64,000 nucleotides of DNA from Planctomycetota bacterium (lineage in GTDB: Bacteria > Planctomycetota > Planctomycetia > Pirellulales > Pirellulaceae): NCBI GenBank assembly GCA_014381825.1, contig JACNKX010000077.1, positions 62,001 to 126,000 of the forward strand, written 5' to 3'. The position numbers and the translations under genes are program-made. Under the pieces are notes generated by a model. The model was not told the DNA's origin and did no database searches. It worked only from the letters and a program-made list of their open reading frames with translations. Below, one piece after another: positions 1 to 8,822 of the stretch (the stretch's first letter is position 1; every line of letters begins with the position of its first letter).

Positions 1-140
1 ACCGAAATCGGGGCTAGATCAACAGTTGAGGCCCTTTCACGTCGATAAATATCATTGAACGGATCAACGAACCTTGATAAGATCGGGGCGGTTCAAGTTA
101 GACATATTGTGTTCCCTCGCGCGAAGCAGGAGCTTCCATC

Positions 141-1511
141 ATGTTGACGATATACGGTCGAAGCCAACGACGCAGCGGATTTTGTGATGGTGTGAACCGT
201 CGCGACTTCCTAAAGATCGGCGGTTTGGTGATGGGTGGCATCTCGTTGCCACAGCTGCTGGCAGCCGAATCACAAGCCGGCATTAAGCGATCGCACAAAG
301 CAGTCATTAACGTCTTCCTGCCTGGTGGACCACCTCACCAAGACATGTGGGACATCAAGCTCGATGCGCCATCCGAGATTCGCGGCGAGTTCCAACCAAT
401 CAATACAAATGTCTCAGGCATCGAAATCGGTGATCAGTTCCCGATGATCGCCGGCATGATGGACAAGTTCGTTCCGATTCGCTCCATCGTCGGCGCACGT
501 GGTTCACACTATGCCGTCGAAGCCATGACGGGGCGAGGCGAGAACAACCCGCCGGCTGGCGGTTGGCCTTCGATGGGCGCTTGGGTTTCGCATTTGGAAG
601 GCCCCGTTAGTCCGACGATCCCGCCGCATCTCAGCTTGATGTATAAGACGAGTCACCAACCCTGGGGCGATCCAGGTGCTGGCGGCTTCCTCGGTGTGAA
701 GCATGCTCCATTCCGGTTGGCTGGCGGCAACGACGACAAGCGTCGAGTCGAGTCGCGCGAAAACATGACGCTGAAGGACATCACGCTCGACCGTCTTGGT
801 GATCGGCAAGCGTTGTTGAATTCCATCGATGGCTTTCGCCGCGAAGTTGATTCGAGCGGAGTGATGGATGGCGTTGATGCTTTCACGCAGCAAGCGATGG
901 GAATCCTTACATCCTCTGCGCTTGCCGAAGCTCTCGACTACACGAAGGAAGATCCCAAGCTCGTCGAACGATATGGCAAGGGCAATCCCGCGTTCACCTC
1001 CGACGGCGCACCGAAGGTAACCGAGAACTTCCTGGTCGCACGCCGCTTAGTCGAAGCGGGCGCGCGAGTTGTCTCGTTGAACTTCAGCCGCTGGGACTGG
1101 CACGGTGGCAACTTCAATCGCGGTCGCCAAGACATGCCAATGCTAGACCGAGCGCTCTCGGCTTTGGTCGAAGATCTCGATAACCGAGGCATGTTGCGAG
1201 ACGTTTCCGTCGTCTGTTGGGGTGAGTTCGGTCGCACACCCAAGATCAACGGAAACGCTGGCCGCGACCATTGGCCGCGCGTCTCTTGTGCTATCCTCGC
1301 CGGTGGCGGCATCCGCGCAGGGCAAGTGATCGGCTCGACGAATCGACTTGGCGAATACGCTGTGGATCGACCGGTGACGTTCCAAGAAGTCTTTGCGACG
1401 CTCTACCAGAACCTCGGGTTGAATCTACGAGCGATTCGCGAGTTCGATCTTCGCGGTCGTCCACAGTACTTGGTCGACGAAGGCGTGAAGCCGCTTACCG
1501 AGTTGGTTTAA
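141..1511 (+). CDS. DUF1501 family exported protein (copy 1)
   Basis: A 456-residue protein of the DUF1501 family, which is related to the alkaline phosphatase/sulfatase fold; its substrate is not known. The N-terminus has a twin-arginine-type leader with [10 protein letters not shown] at residues 19-28 followed by a hydrophobic stretch ending near LLAAES, so export in folded form is likely. Family hallmarks visible are [11 protein letters not shown] near residue 61, [11 protein letters not shown], and the C-terminal [11 protein letters not shown] and GRDHWP motifs. AGGAG at 127-131 supports this start. It lies 6 bp before a paralogue and probably shares its transcript. In planctomycetes such genes usually follow a DUF1549/DUF1553 gene, which may lie just outside the window. 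The family call is firm; the function is unknown. Confidence 0.93.
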   Translation: MLTIYGRSQRRSGFCDGVNRRDFLKIGGLVMGGISLPQLLAAESQAGIKRSHKAVINVFLPGGPPHQDMWDIKLDAPSEIRGEFQPINTNVSGIEIGDQFPMIAGMMDKFVPIRSIVGARGSHYAVEAMTGRGENNPPAGGWPSMGAWVSHLEGPVSPTIPPHLSLMYKTSHQPWGDPGAGGFLGVKHAPFRLAGGNDDKRRVESRENMTLKDITLDRLGDRQALLNSIDGFRREVDSSGVMDGVDAFTQQAMGILTSSALAEALDYTKEDPKLVERYGKGNPAFTSDGAPKVTENFLVARRLVEAGARVVSLNFSRWDWHGGNFNRGRQDMPMLDRALSALVEDLDNRGMLRDVSVVCWGEFGRTPKINGNAGRDHWPRVSCAILAGGGIRAGQVIGSTNRLGEYAVDRPVTFQEVFATLYQNLGLNLRAIREFDLRGRPQYLVDEGVKPLTELV

Positions 1512-1517
1512 CTCCCG

Positions 1518-2864
1518 ATGTTGAACATTCTCGAAAAGCCCGACCGTCGACAGCGCCTCTGCAACGGGCTGACTCGTCGCGATATGTTACGGATAGGTGG
1601 CACGGCGCTCGGCGGAATGACGCTGCCGCAACTTTTGCGACTCGATGCCGAAGCAGGCGTCAATCGTTCGCACAAAGCATTGATCATGATCTACATGTGT
1701 GGCGGGCCGCCACATCAAGACATGTACGACATCAAGGTCGACGCCCCTGACGAAATCCGGGGTCCGTTCAAGCCAATCGACACGAACGTAGACGGCATCC
1801 AGATCTCGGAGAAGCTGCCTCAACTCGCCAAGATCATGGACAAGATTGTGCCTATACGCTCGATGGTTGGCGCTCGTGATTCGCACTACTCGCATCAGTG
1901 CATGACTGGACACCACGAACAGAATGCGCCAGCCGGCGGGTGGCCGCACATCGGTTCTGCTGTCTCGCATTATCAGGGCCCAGTTCACGCGGGCATCCCG
2001 CCATTCGTGAGCCTTTGTTACACGACACAACATCGCCCATATAACGAACCGACGGCGGGATTCCTCGGGCTCGGCAACTCGTCGTTTCGTCCAACCGGTC
2101 CCAGCCGCGATGATATGGTGCTGCAAGGCATCACCGATGATCAACTTGGTGATCGGCGCAGTTTGCTGACATCGTTCGACCGCTTCCGTCGCGAGTGGGA
2201 TCGCAGCGGCAAGATGGAAGGCATCGACGTTTTCACGGAACGTGCGATGGGCATCCTAACATCGTCCGACATGTTCAACGCGCTGGACCTCAGCAAGGAA
2301 GATCCCGCGATTCGCGAGCGATACGGCGAAGATGACCTGACAAAGCCTAAAGGCGACGGCGCACCGCGCACGCCGCAGAACTTTCTCGCCGCACGTCGCT
2401 TAGTCGAAGCGGGTGCTCGGGTCGTTACGATCAATTACGGATTTTGGGATTGGCACAGCAGCAACTTCAAAACCGCCGAGGATGAGTTCCCGGTCTTCGA
2501 GAAAGCTCTAACGGCCTTGGTTGAAGACCTGCACGAACGCGGTATGGATAAAGATGTAAGCGTACTCGCTTGGGGCGAGTTTGGTCGCACGCCAAAGATC
2601 AACCCCAAGGCAGGACGTGATCATTGGCCGCGCGTATGTTCCGCATTGCTCGCTGGCGGAGGCATGAACACAGGCCATGTCATCGGTTCGACAGATCGAT
2701 TGGGCGGTGAAGCAGCGGATCGTCCAGTATCGTTCCAAGAAGTCTTTGCGACGCTCTACCGCAATCTGGGCGTCAACTTAAACTCCGAGCGGCTGTTCGA
2801 CTTTCGTGGCCGACCGCAATATCTCGTCGATCCGGGCGTCCAGCCGATCGCCGAGTTAGCATGA
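1518..2864 (+). CDS. DUF1501 family exported protein (copy 2)
   Basis: A 448-residue tandem paralogue of the preceding gene. It shares the leader type (TRRDMLRIGG at 19-28), the [12 protein letters not shown] motif, RSMVGARDSHYSHQ, the [20 protein letters not shown] block and the C-terminal [15 protein letters not shown]. The phosphatase-fold relationship is family knowledge; nothing here identifies the substrate. It begins 6 bp after copy 1, so the pair is almost certainly an operon produced by local duplication. The two copies differ most in the middle section, where copy 2 lacks several residues around position 190. A twin-arginine route to the periplasm is likely. Confidence 0.93.
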   Translation: MLNILEKPDRRQRLCNGLTRRDMLRIGGTALGGMTLPQLLRLDAEAGVNRSHKALIMIYMCGGPPHQDMYDIKVDAPDEIRGPFKPIDTNVDGIQISEKLPQLAKIMDKIVPIRSMVGARDSHYSHQCMTGHHEQNAPAGGWPHIGSAVSHYQGPVHAGIPPFVSLCYTTQHRPYNEPTAGFLGLGNSSFRPTGPSRDDMVLQGITDDQLGDRRSLLTSFDRFRREWDRSGKMEGIDVFTERAMGILTSSDMFNALDLSKEDPAIRERYGEDDLTKPKGDGAPRTPQNFLAARRLVEAGARVVTINYGFWDWHSSNFKTAEDEFPVFEKALTALVEDLHERGMDKDVSVLAWGEFGRTPKINPKAGRDHWPRVCSALLAGGGMNTGHVIGSTDRLGGEAADRPVSFQEVFATLYRNLGVNLNSERLFDFRGRPQYLVDPGVQPIAELA

Positions 2865-3059
2865 GCGGCAACTAGAGCCACATCAAGCTCTTCGTCCTCG
2901 GCTTTGCTCCCGTTTCAAGGCTGGCGATTTACGAAAGTTTCGTCTAGTCGCTTGCACGTCTTTTCGGCAGATCGCATATTGAGTTCGGCACTGGCAATGC
3001 TAGTGGCACACAGACGATCTATTCTCCAATTGTTCAAACTAGTCATACAGGGCTGAACG

Positions 3060-3992
3060 ATGCCACGTTATCACGTATACCGCTCGAATCAAATCAACGC
3101 GACTCCACAGAAAGTCTTCGATACGATTTCCGACTTCCGAACTTGGACGACCTGGTCGCCTTGGCTCGGCGCGGAACCAGATGCGAAGGTCACCGTGACC
3201 GAGAATGCTTCGTCAATCGGTTCGATCTATTCGTGGCAGGGCGAGCTCGTTGGCCAGGGAGAAATCGAACATCGCGACCTGCAACCTGGTCGCTTGATCA
3301 AGGAAGAGATTCGATTCCTCAAGCCGTTCAAGTCAAAATCCGAAGTCGCCTTCGAAATGGAACTGGTGGGCGACGGCACCAAGCTCACTTGGCACATGCG
3401 CGGAGCGTTGCCTTGGTTTTTGTTCTGGATGAAGCCTCAAATGGAAGTGTTCATCGGGATGGACTACGAACGCGGATTGAAGATGCTGAAAGAGTTGCTT
3501 GAGACGGGACAGATTCTTTCGGAGACGAAGATTCGCGGCGTGGAGCCTGTCGGACCGTTGCGCATGGCAGGCGTACGCAAGAAGTATTCGCTAAACGACA
3601 TCGGTCCGTCGATGGCGGCCATGTTGGCGGATGCAACAGAAAAGTTCTCAAAACACAATTTGCCGACTGACGGCGAACCGATGTCGGTCTATCACGACTT
3701 TGACATGAAGTCCGGGATATTCGACTACACGGCAGGGTTCGCACTTCCCGAATCGGTCGGCTCCGTCTCCGAGGAACTTTCGTGTTGGTCACTCTCGGCG
3801 ACGAAGGCCCTTCGCGTCGATCACATCGGCAGCTACGAAAACCTTGGCAACGCTTGGAGCGCGGCGAATCAATTCGCCCGATACAAAAAGCTCAAACAGA
3901 GCAAGGCGGGTGCCTTCGAAATCTACAAGAACAATCCAAATGACACGTCGCCCGCCGACCTGCGCACCGAGATCTCTTTGCCCTTGAGATAG
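3060..3992 (+). CDS. SRPBCC domain fused to GyrI-like effector-binding domain
   Basis: A 310-residue two-domain cytosolic protein. Residues 1-145 form an SRPBCC/polyketide-cyclase-like domain, recognised from NATPQKVFDTISDFRTWTTWSPW and the later TKLTWHMRG strand; such domains bind hydrophobic ligands in a deep cavity. Residues from about 155 to the end resemble the GyrI-like/AraC effector-binding domain, with YHDFDMKSGIFDYTAGFALP and the LRVDHIGSYENLGNAW motif. No DNA-binding domain is present, so it is more likely a ligand-binding or modifying protein than a regulator. It stands alone, 195 bp after the DUF1501 pair. The domain calls are by pattern only; the ligand is unknown. Confidence 0.85.
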   Translation: MPRYHVYRSNQINATPQKVFDTISDFRTWTTWSPWLGAEPDAKVTVTENASSIGSIYSWQGELVGQGEIEHRDLQPGRLIKEEIRFLKPFKSKSEVAFEMELVGDGTKLTWHMRGALPWFLFWMKPQMEVFIGMDYERGLKMLKELLETGQILSETKIRGVEPVGPLRMAGVRKKYSLNDIGPSMAAMLADATEKFSKHNLPTDGEPMSVYHDFDMKSGIFDYTAGFALPESVGSVSEELSCWSLSATKALRVDHIGSYENLGNAWSAANQFARYKKLKQSKAGAFEIYKNNPNDTSPADLRTEISLPLR

Positions 3993-4107
3993 CGGACGGG
4001 CGCGAGCATGCTCGGCACGGCTTCGCCGACTCCTCGATCAATGGCGTCATACTCAGTAAAGTTGTGCTGTGGGCAATTCAATTGAGAGCAAGAAAGAGTA
4101 GGACATC

Positions 4108-5652
4108 ATGATGCGATGCGCTGCGACTACGTTGTTGATACTAACGGCGTTCTTTTCGAAGTCGCGGGCGGCCGACTTGAAGCTGGACAAGATTCAGGGA
4201 GAAAATCCGTTAAATGTAGTGTTCATTTTGTCCGACGATCATCGCTATGACGTGATGAGCTTCCTCGGCCATCCGTGGGTCGAAACGCCAGCGATGGATG
4301 CGATGGCTCGCGACGGTGTCTACTTCGAGAATGCGATGGTCACGACTTCACTTTGCTCGCCGAGTCGCGCTTCGATCTTGACCGGCCAATACATGCACAA
4401 CCACGGTGTTGTCGATAACAACGTGCTGACGCCACCAGACACGAAGTTCTTTCCGCAGTATCTGCAAGCTGCCGGTTATCAGACCGGTTACTTCGGCAAA
4501 TGGCACATGGGTGGACATTCCGATGCACCGCGCCCTGGGTTCGATCGTTGGGTGTCCTTCAAAGGACAAGGGCATTACTATCCGCCGGAGAATCTGAAAA
4601 ACTGGTCGCTGAACGTCGATGGTGAATCGATTCCGCAGAAGGGTTATATCACCGACGAGTTGACTGATTATGCGATCGACTGGTTGGACTCCAGTGTCAA
4701 AGGAAGCGACAAGCCGTTCTTCATGTACCTTTCGCACAAGGGCGTCCACGGGATGTTCCATCCGGCAGAACGCCATGCCGGTCGGTACGCAGGCAAGCTG
4801 CTGCCTGAACCCAAGACTATGGCTGACACGCCGGAGAACTACAAAGACAAACCGATGTGGCTAAGGAACCAACGCAACAGCTGGCATGGTGTCGATTTTG
4901 CCTATCATCAAGACACCGACATTGCGGAACATTACCGGTTGTACTGCGAAGCGCTTCTAAGTGTTGATGACTCAATCGCCCGAGTTCGAAAGTGGTTGAA
5001 AGAGAACGGCGTCGCGGACAACACGCTGGTGATGTACATGGGCGATAACGGTTTTCAGTGGGGCGAGCATGGATTGATCGACAAACGCACGGCGTACGAG
5101 GCTTCGATGCGCGTACCTCTGTTGGGAGTTTGCCCAAAACGGTGGAAGCCGGGAACGAAGGTCGAGCAAGTCGTCGCCAACATCGATATCGGTCCAACCG
5201 CTCTCGAAGCTGCGGGGCTCACGACTCCAGAGCACATGGACGGCCAAAGTTTTCACAGACTTGCCAGCGGCGACATGAAGCCATCCGATTGGCGGCAGAA
5301 TCTCCTGTACGAGTACTACTGGGAATACAACTATCCACATACGCCCACGACGCTGGCGCTGCGCGCGCCGCAGTACAAATTCATTCAATACCACGGCATC
5401 TGGGACATTGATGAGCTGTACGACATGAAGAACGATCCGCATGAACAACACAATCTGATCTTCAGCCCCAAGCACCAACAGCAAATCACCAAGATGCGCG
5501 CCGACTTGCACCAGATCCTGGTCGACGCCGATGCCAATCGCGTACCTTTCAGCCACAAGCGTCGAATGGGCTCAAACCTTCGCCTACAGAGCGGTTCAAC
5601 CCCGGCCGATTTTCCACCTCAATTACTGCGAGAGAAGAATGGGAAAGAGTGA
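4108..5652 (+). CDS. Secreted sulfatase (formylglycine type I)
   Basis: A 514-residue arylsulfatase-superfamily enzyme that would hydrolyse sulfate esters, probably from sulfated polysaccharides. A signal peptide covers about residues 1-21 (cleavage near SRAAD). The metal-binding pair is SDDHRYD (Asp43-Asp44), and the active-site sequence LCSPSRASILTGQ has Cys83 in the CxPSR context that is converted to formylglycine. GKWHMGG, SHKGVH and the C-terminal metal site YMGDNGFQWGEHG are all present, so it looks catalytically complete. A second ATG three bases later is equally possible. No carbohydrate-utilisation gene is adjacent, so the substrate cannot be inferred. It resembles iduronate-sulfatase/heparan-sulfatase-like members. 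Confidence 0.95.
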   Translation: MMRCAATTLLILTAFFSKSRAADLKLDKIQGENPLNVVFILSDDHRYDVMSFLGHPWVETPAMDAMARDGVYFENAMVTTSLCSPSRASILTGQYMHNHGVVDNNVLTPPDTKFFPQYLQAAGYQTGYFGKWHMGGHSDAPRPGFDRWVSFKGQGHYYPPENLKNWSLNVDGESIPQKGYITDELTDYAIDWLDSSVKGSDKPFFMYLSHKGVHGMFHPAERHAGRYAGKLLPEPKTMADTPENYKDKPMWLRNQRNSWHGVDFAYHQDTDIAEHYRLYCEALLSVDDSIARVRKWLKENGVADNTLVMYMGDNGFQWGEHGLIDKRTAYEASMRVPLLGVCPKRWKPGTKVEQVVANIDIGPTALEAAGLTTPEHMDGQSFHRLASGDMKPSDWRQNLLYEYYWEYNYPHTPTTLALRAPQYKFIQYHGIWDIDELYDMKNDPHEQHNLIFSPKHQQQITKMRADLHQILVDADANRVPFSHKRRMGSNLRLQSGSTPADFPPQLLREKNGKE

Positions 5653-5820
5653 GAGATCTCATTGGGACGCGGCAACATCGAGTACCGATCGCCTCGCTAG
5701 AGCAGGTGTTCTGATATCCTGGCTCCGCCCATGGCATGGCACACCCGTGAGCGAAGCAGTCGGATGTATCCAAGGGAACGAGATGTTTGCTTTCAAGGCA
5801 ATTGGGCGGAGCGAGTGCTG

Positions 5821-5918
5821 TTCAAGGCTGCCTTGAATTAGGCTCACTCCGCCCGCTTATATTCAAGGCTACCTTGAATATAAAGGCGGGAAAATCGTAT
5901 ACTCAAGGCTGCCTTGAA
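5821..5918 (+). promoter_or_regulatory. Three-palindrome operator array upstream of fic
   Basis: Three copies of a 17-bp palindrome occur: TTCAAGGCTGCCTTGAA at 5821-5837, TTCAAGGCTACCTTGAA at 5862-5878 (extended to a perfect 25-bp dyad, 5858-5882), and CTCAAGGCTGCCTTGAA at 5902-5918. Each is two CAAGG/CCTTG arms around a 3-bp centre. The centres are at 5829, 5870 and 5910, so the spacing is 41 and 40 bp, close to four helical turns. The middle copy overlaps the proposed -35 and the last overlaps the proposed -10. This is the layout of a repressor operator array. The adjacent Fic protein has its own winged-helix domain and is the obvious candidate ligand, which is inference. Confidence 0.8.
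5874..5903 (+). promoter_or_regulatory. Candidate sigma-70 promoter for fic
   Basis: TTGAAT at 5874-5879 and TATACT at 5898-5903 are separated by 18 bp and lie about 55 bp before the fic start. Both hexamers are embedded in the palindromic operators, so occupancy of either site should block RNA polymerase. Assigned by consensus only. Confidence 0.55.
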
Positions 5919-5956
5919 CTAGAGGGCACTGATTAACCAGCCTCGGGAGCGATGAC

Positions 5957-7147
5957 GTGGCAAAAACACGGCCTACTTCAAACGCAAGTTTCTCTCGCGC
6001 AGGGAGATACGTAAAGCAACCGGCTGATTATCGCGCGTTCATTCCTGAGCCGTTGCCTCCCAATCCTGCTATTCAATTTAACGACGAACTTCAAGTCTTG
6101 CTGTCGCAGGCGGATCGCGCGCTCGGACGACTCGATGGTTCCATTCAGACGTTGCCACATCCCGATCTGTTCGTCTACATGTATGTCCGCAAAGAAGCTG
6201 TCTTGTCCAGCCAAATCGAAGGGACGCAGAGTTCACTACAGGATGTATTGGCCGCTGAAGCAAAGATTCTTACACCGGATCGACCACAGGACGTCGACGA
6301 AGTCGTCAACTATGTACGAGCGATGAACCACGGACTCGACCGTTTGACAAGCCTCCCGATCTCCGTTCGCCTGATCCGAGAGATCCACGCTGAATTACTT
6401 CAGGGCGTCCGCGGTTCGTATCTCACGCCCGGTGAAATTCGCACCAGTCAAAACTGGATCGGTCCTACTGGTTGCACCTTGAACGAAGCTACATTTGTTC
6501 CACCACCACCGCACGAAGTGGCAAACCAGTTGACTGAACTGGAACGCTTCTTACACTCCGATACGCAACTGCCGTTACTGGTCAAAATCGGCCTTGCCCA
6601 CGTTCAGTTCGAAACGATCCATCCGTTTCTCGACGGGAACGGACGTGTTGGTCGTCTGCTAATTACGTTCCTGCTTTGTGAACAGCAGGTACTGCTCAAG
6701 CCTGTCTTGTACCTGTCGTACTACTTCAAACGGAACCGTCAGCAGTACTACGAACAACTACAATCGGTACGTGAGGCGGGGGCATGGGAGGATTGGTTGG
6801 TCTTCTTCTTGCAAGGTGTCGTTGAGGTCAGCCAACAGGCAACCGAAACGGCGCGGCGAATTCTCGATCTCCGCGAAGCACATCGACATGCTATCACTGA
6901 GAACCTTGGGCGCACGGCAGCCAATGGTTATCGAGTCTTGGAGCATCTGTACCAGCACCCGATCGTTTCTGTCAATGAAGTGCAAGAATTGATCGGTACG
7001 ACCTACCAGGCCGCCAATGAGTTGGTATCACGGTTTGTCGAGAGCGGCATTCTTAACGAGATCACGGGCCAAACCCGCAACCGCAGGTTCAAATACGAGA
7101 GCTACATTCGACTATTCCACGACGTCGCTACAGAAGCGAATGCTTAA
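5957..7147 (+). CDS. Fic/DOC family AMPylase with C-terminal winged helix
   Basis: A 396-residue Fic protein, expected to transfer AMP (or another nucleotide moiety) from a nucleotide to a target hydroxyl. The Fic_N domain (about residues 20-110) contains the inhibitory motif Ser84-x-x-x-Glu88-Gly89, matching [ST]xxxE[GN]. The catalytic motif HPFLDGNGRVGR starts at His222 and is complete. Residues about 310-380 form a winged helix-turn-helix (NEVQELIGTTYQAANELV), as in many self-contained Fic proteins. The start is GTG with GGGAG 7 bp upstream. The gene is monocistronic, preceded by three palindromes that overlap its promoter, which suggests autoregulation. No separate antitoxin gene is visible. 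The target protein is unknown. Confidence 0.93.
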   Translation: MAKTRPTSNASFSRAGRYVKQPADYRAFIPEPLPPNPAIQFNDELQVLLSQADRALGRLDGSIQTLPHPDLFVYMYVRKEAVLSSQIEGTQSSLQDVLAAEAKILTPDRPQDVDEVVNYVRAMNHGLDRLTSLPISVRLIREIHAELLQGVRGSYLTPGEIRTSQNWIGPTGCTLNEATFVPPPPHEVANQLTELERFLHSDTQLPLLVKIGLAHVQFETIHPFLDGNGRVGRLLITFLLCEQQVLLKPVLYLSYYFKRNRQQYYEQLQSVREAGAWEDWLVFFLQGVVEVSQQATETARRILDLREAHRHAITENLGRTAANGYRVLEHLYQHPIVSVNEVQELIGTTYQAANELVSRFVESGILNEITGQTRNRRFKYESYIRLFHDVATEANA

Positions 7148-7327
7148 CGATCATATTCGATCACAATATCGTACTTTTCAGTTCTGGGCGACCAACGTCA
7201 CTTCGTTCGAACGAGAGTCGCCTTCGCCTGCGTGTAAGCAAACAAGCCCTTCTTCTCACAAAGCCAACTCGAATGCCTCTTCCGTCGACATACCCACACC
7301 CGACGTGTATCCGTTCTGCTATCGGTC

Positions 7328-7366
7328 GACTTACAACGCCGACTTACAACGCCGACTTACAACGCC
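7328..7366. repeat. Three tandem 13-bp repeats over the ADH stop codon
   Basis: GACTTACAACGCC is repeated exactly three times (7328-7340, 7341-7353, 7354-7366), followed by a partial fourth copy, GACTT. The minus-strand stop codon of the alcohol dehydrogenase (7357-7359) lies in the repeat nearest the gene. Each unit carries the same in-register TTA at its own position, so gain or loss of a unit leaves the protein nearly unchanged. Replication slippage is the likely origin. Confidence 0.85.
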
Positions 7367-8559
7367 GACTTCAAGATGCCGCGCAACTCTTCCAGGCTGG
7401 CTTCTCGCGGGTTCACCCACAGCAGTCTCTTGATTTCGAATGCCTTTTCGGCAAAGCCTAAGAGTTGCTCTTGCGTACCACCGATGTCTCGAATGCGTTC
7501 GGGGATGCTGATGTCGCGTTTCAGTTGCTCGACGGATGCGATGGCGCGCTCGGCCATCGCGTCGACGTCGGACGCGGCTTCAGCGCCCCACAATTCTGCG
7601 ATCTTCGCGAACTTTGCTGTTCGCTCGGGCAAGTTGAATCGCATGACAAACGGCAGCAGCAATCCGTTGCCAGCACCATGCGAGCAATGCAACGCGCCGC
7701 CCATCGGATACTCCAACGCGTGAACCAACCCGACACCGCAATTCGAGAAGGCGATGCCAGCCAGTGTTGACGCGAGCGCCATGTTATTGCGTGCTTCATG
7801 ATTGTCTGGTTCGTTAACAGCGCGAACGAGATTCTCGCCGACGAGACGAATCGCCTTCTCTGCGATGACGTCTCCTAGTGGAAAGCTGCCTTCGTACGCA
7901 CACGCTTCGCCTGGCGGGGTGACTAGCTGGCGATAGTCCGTCGCGGTATATCCTTCGATGGCGTGCGTCAGCGCATCGATCCCGCTGTCGGCGGCAACTT
8001 GCTTGGGGCAACTGTACGTTAGCTCGGGATCGACGACCGCGAGTGTGGGGCGAAGCCAATTGCTGAGCGTGCTGACTTTAATCTTGTTCTCCGTATCGGT
8101 CAGCACCGCTGCGTGTGATACTTCGCTGCCCGTTCCTGCTGTCGTTGGCACACAGATCAAAGGCATGACCGGCCCGGGAATTCGATCAAAGCCAAAGTAA
8201 TCCCGTGGAGTACCACCGTGGCCGAGTACGGTCGCTGTAATCTTGGACAGATCCATGTTGCTTCCGCCACCTAAGCCAAGGATTGCGTCTGGCTTGTATG
8301 CGCGCGCCTGTTCGATTGCGGCGAGTGCAACATGAATCGACGGTTCCGCTTCGCCGCCGTCGAACACTTCAACCGTCATCCCTGCGGCGTGTAACGGTTC
8401 GATCACCCGCTGCGCGACTCCCAGGTCAACCAACGTCTTATCGGTAACGACGTAGACACGACGCAGCCGATGCCTCACCACAAGATCGCCAAGTTGCCGT
8501 ACGGCACCAGGCCCGAACGTCAACTGCCCAGCTGTGTAGAAATTCCAGGTCGCGCGCAT
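7357..8559 (-). CDS. Iron-containing alcohol dehydrogenase
   Basis: A 400-residue group III (Fe-dependent) alcohol dehydrogenase-like enzyme that would oxidise an alcohol or reduce an aldehyde with NAD(P). The N-terminal nucleotide-binding half has the GLGGGSNMDLSK motif; the metal-binding half has DALTHAIEGYTA and GLVHALEYPMGG followed by LHCSHGAGNGLLLP, the expected His-rich iron site. Length and architecture are standard. It follows a small gene with only 2 bp between them, so they are co-transcribed. The substrate cannot be told from sequence; 1,3-propanediol, butanol and lactaldehyde-type enzymes all share these motifs. Its stop codon sits in a 13-bp tandem repeat. Confidence 0.93.
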   Translation of the reverse strand: MRATWNFYTAGQLTFGPGAVRQLGDLVVRHRLRRVYVVTDKTLVDLGVAQRVIEPLHAAGMTVEVFDGGEAEPSIHVALAAIEQARAYKPDAILGLGGGSNMDLSKITATVLGHGGTPRDYFGFDRIPGPVMPLICVPTTAGTGSEVSHAAVLTDTENKIKVSTLSNWLRPTLAVVDPELTYSCPKQVAADSGIDALTHAIEGYTATDYRQLVTPPGEACAYEGSFPLGDVIAEKAIRLVGENLVRAVNEPDNHEARNNMALASTLAGIAFSNCGVGLVHALEYPMGGALHCSHGAGNGLLLPFVMRFNLPERTAKFAKIAELWGAEAASDVDAMAERAIASVEQLKRDISIPERIRDIGGTQEQLLGFAEKAFEIKRLLWVNPREASLEELRGILKSAL

Positions 8560-8561
8560 GA

Positions 8562-8822
8562 TTACTTCTTTTGCATTAGCTCTTGAACAAGTTTGGCGAC
8601 CAATTCCGGGCTATCTTGCTCCTGCAGATATTCGATCTGAGGGGGCTTCACCCCGAGCGATTGCAGATGTGTCGCCAGCGTCTTCCAGTGCTTCGCCCGA
8701 GTCTTGCCTTCGGTGAGATAGAGTTCTGTCACCAACTCCTGAGCTCGCTGCAAGGCGATTCCTTCACGATTATCGTAGAAATTCTTGATTGCTTTTTGTT
8801 GAAATTTCGAGCGTTCAGCCAT
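8562..8822 (-). CDS. Small conserved-looking protein upstream of Fe-ADH
   Basis: An 86-residue protein starting MAERSKFQQKAIKNFYDN, with a mostly alpha-helical, charged sequence and no signal peptide or membrane segment. I do not recognise a family. The ATG at 8822 is chosen over an in-frame start 21 codons further upstream because GGGAG lies 7 bp before it and the extension reads as non-coding. It ends 2 bp before the alcohol dehydrogenase start, so translational coupling is likely. The context suggests a role tied to the dehydrogenase, but nothing in the sequence shows one. It could equally be a small RNA- or nucleic-acid-associated protein. Confidence 0.75.
   Translation of the reverse strand: MAERSKFQQKAIKNFYDNREGIALQRAQELVTELYLTEGKTRAKHWKTLATHLQSLGVKPPQIEYLQEQDSPELVAKLVQELMQKK

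Larger units (their letters stand above)
5653..5956. other. 304-bp intergenic region carrying the fic control region
   Basis: No gene is seen here. The first 130 bp are featureless. The rest holds three palindromes and a promoter, listed separately. In addition GGGCGGAG at 5804-5811 and CTCCGCCC at 5847-5854 form an outer dyad with exactly the same centre (5829) as the first palindrome. TTCAAGGC at 5792-5799 is a possible isolated half-site. Confidence 0.8.

Noticed and set aside
5957-7147. Fic gene as half of a toxin-antitoxin pair
   Set aside because: The inhibitory motif is within the same protein (Ser84 to Gly89) and no small neighbouring gene is present, so a separate antitoxin is not supported.
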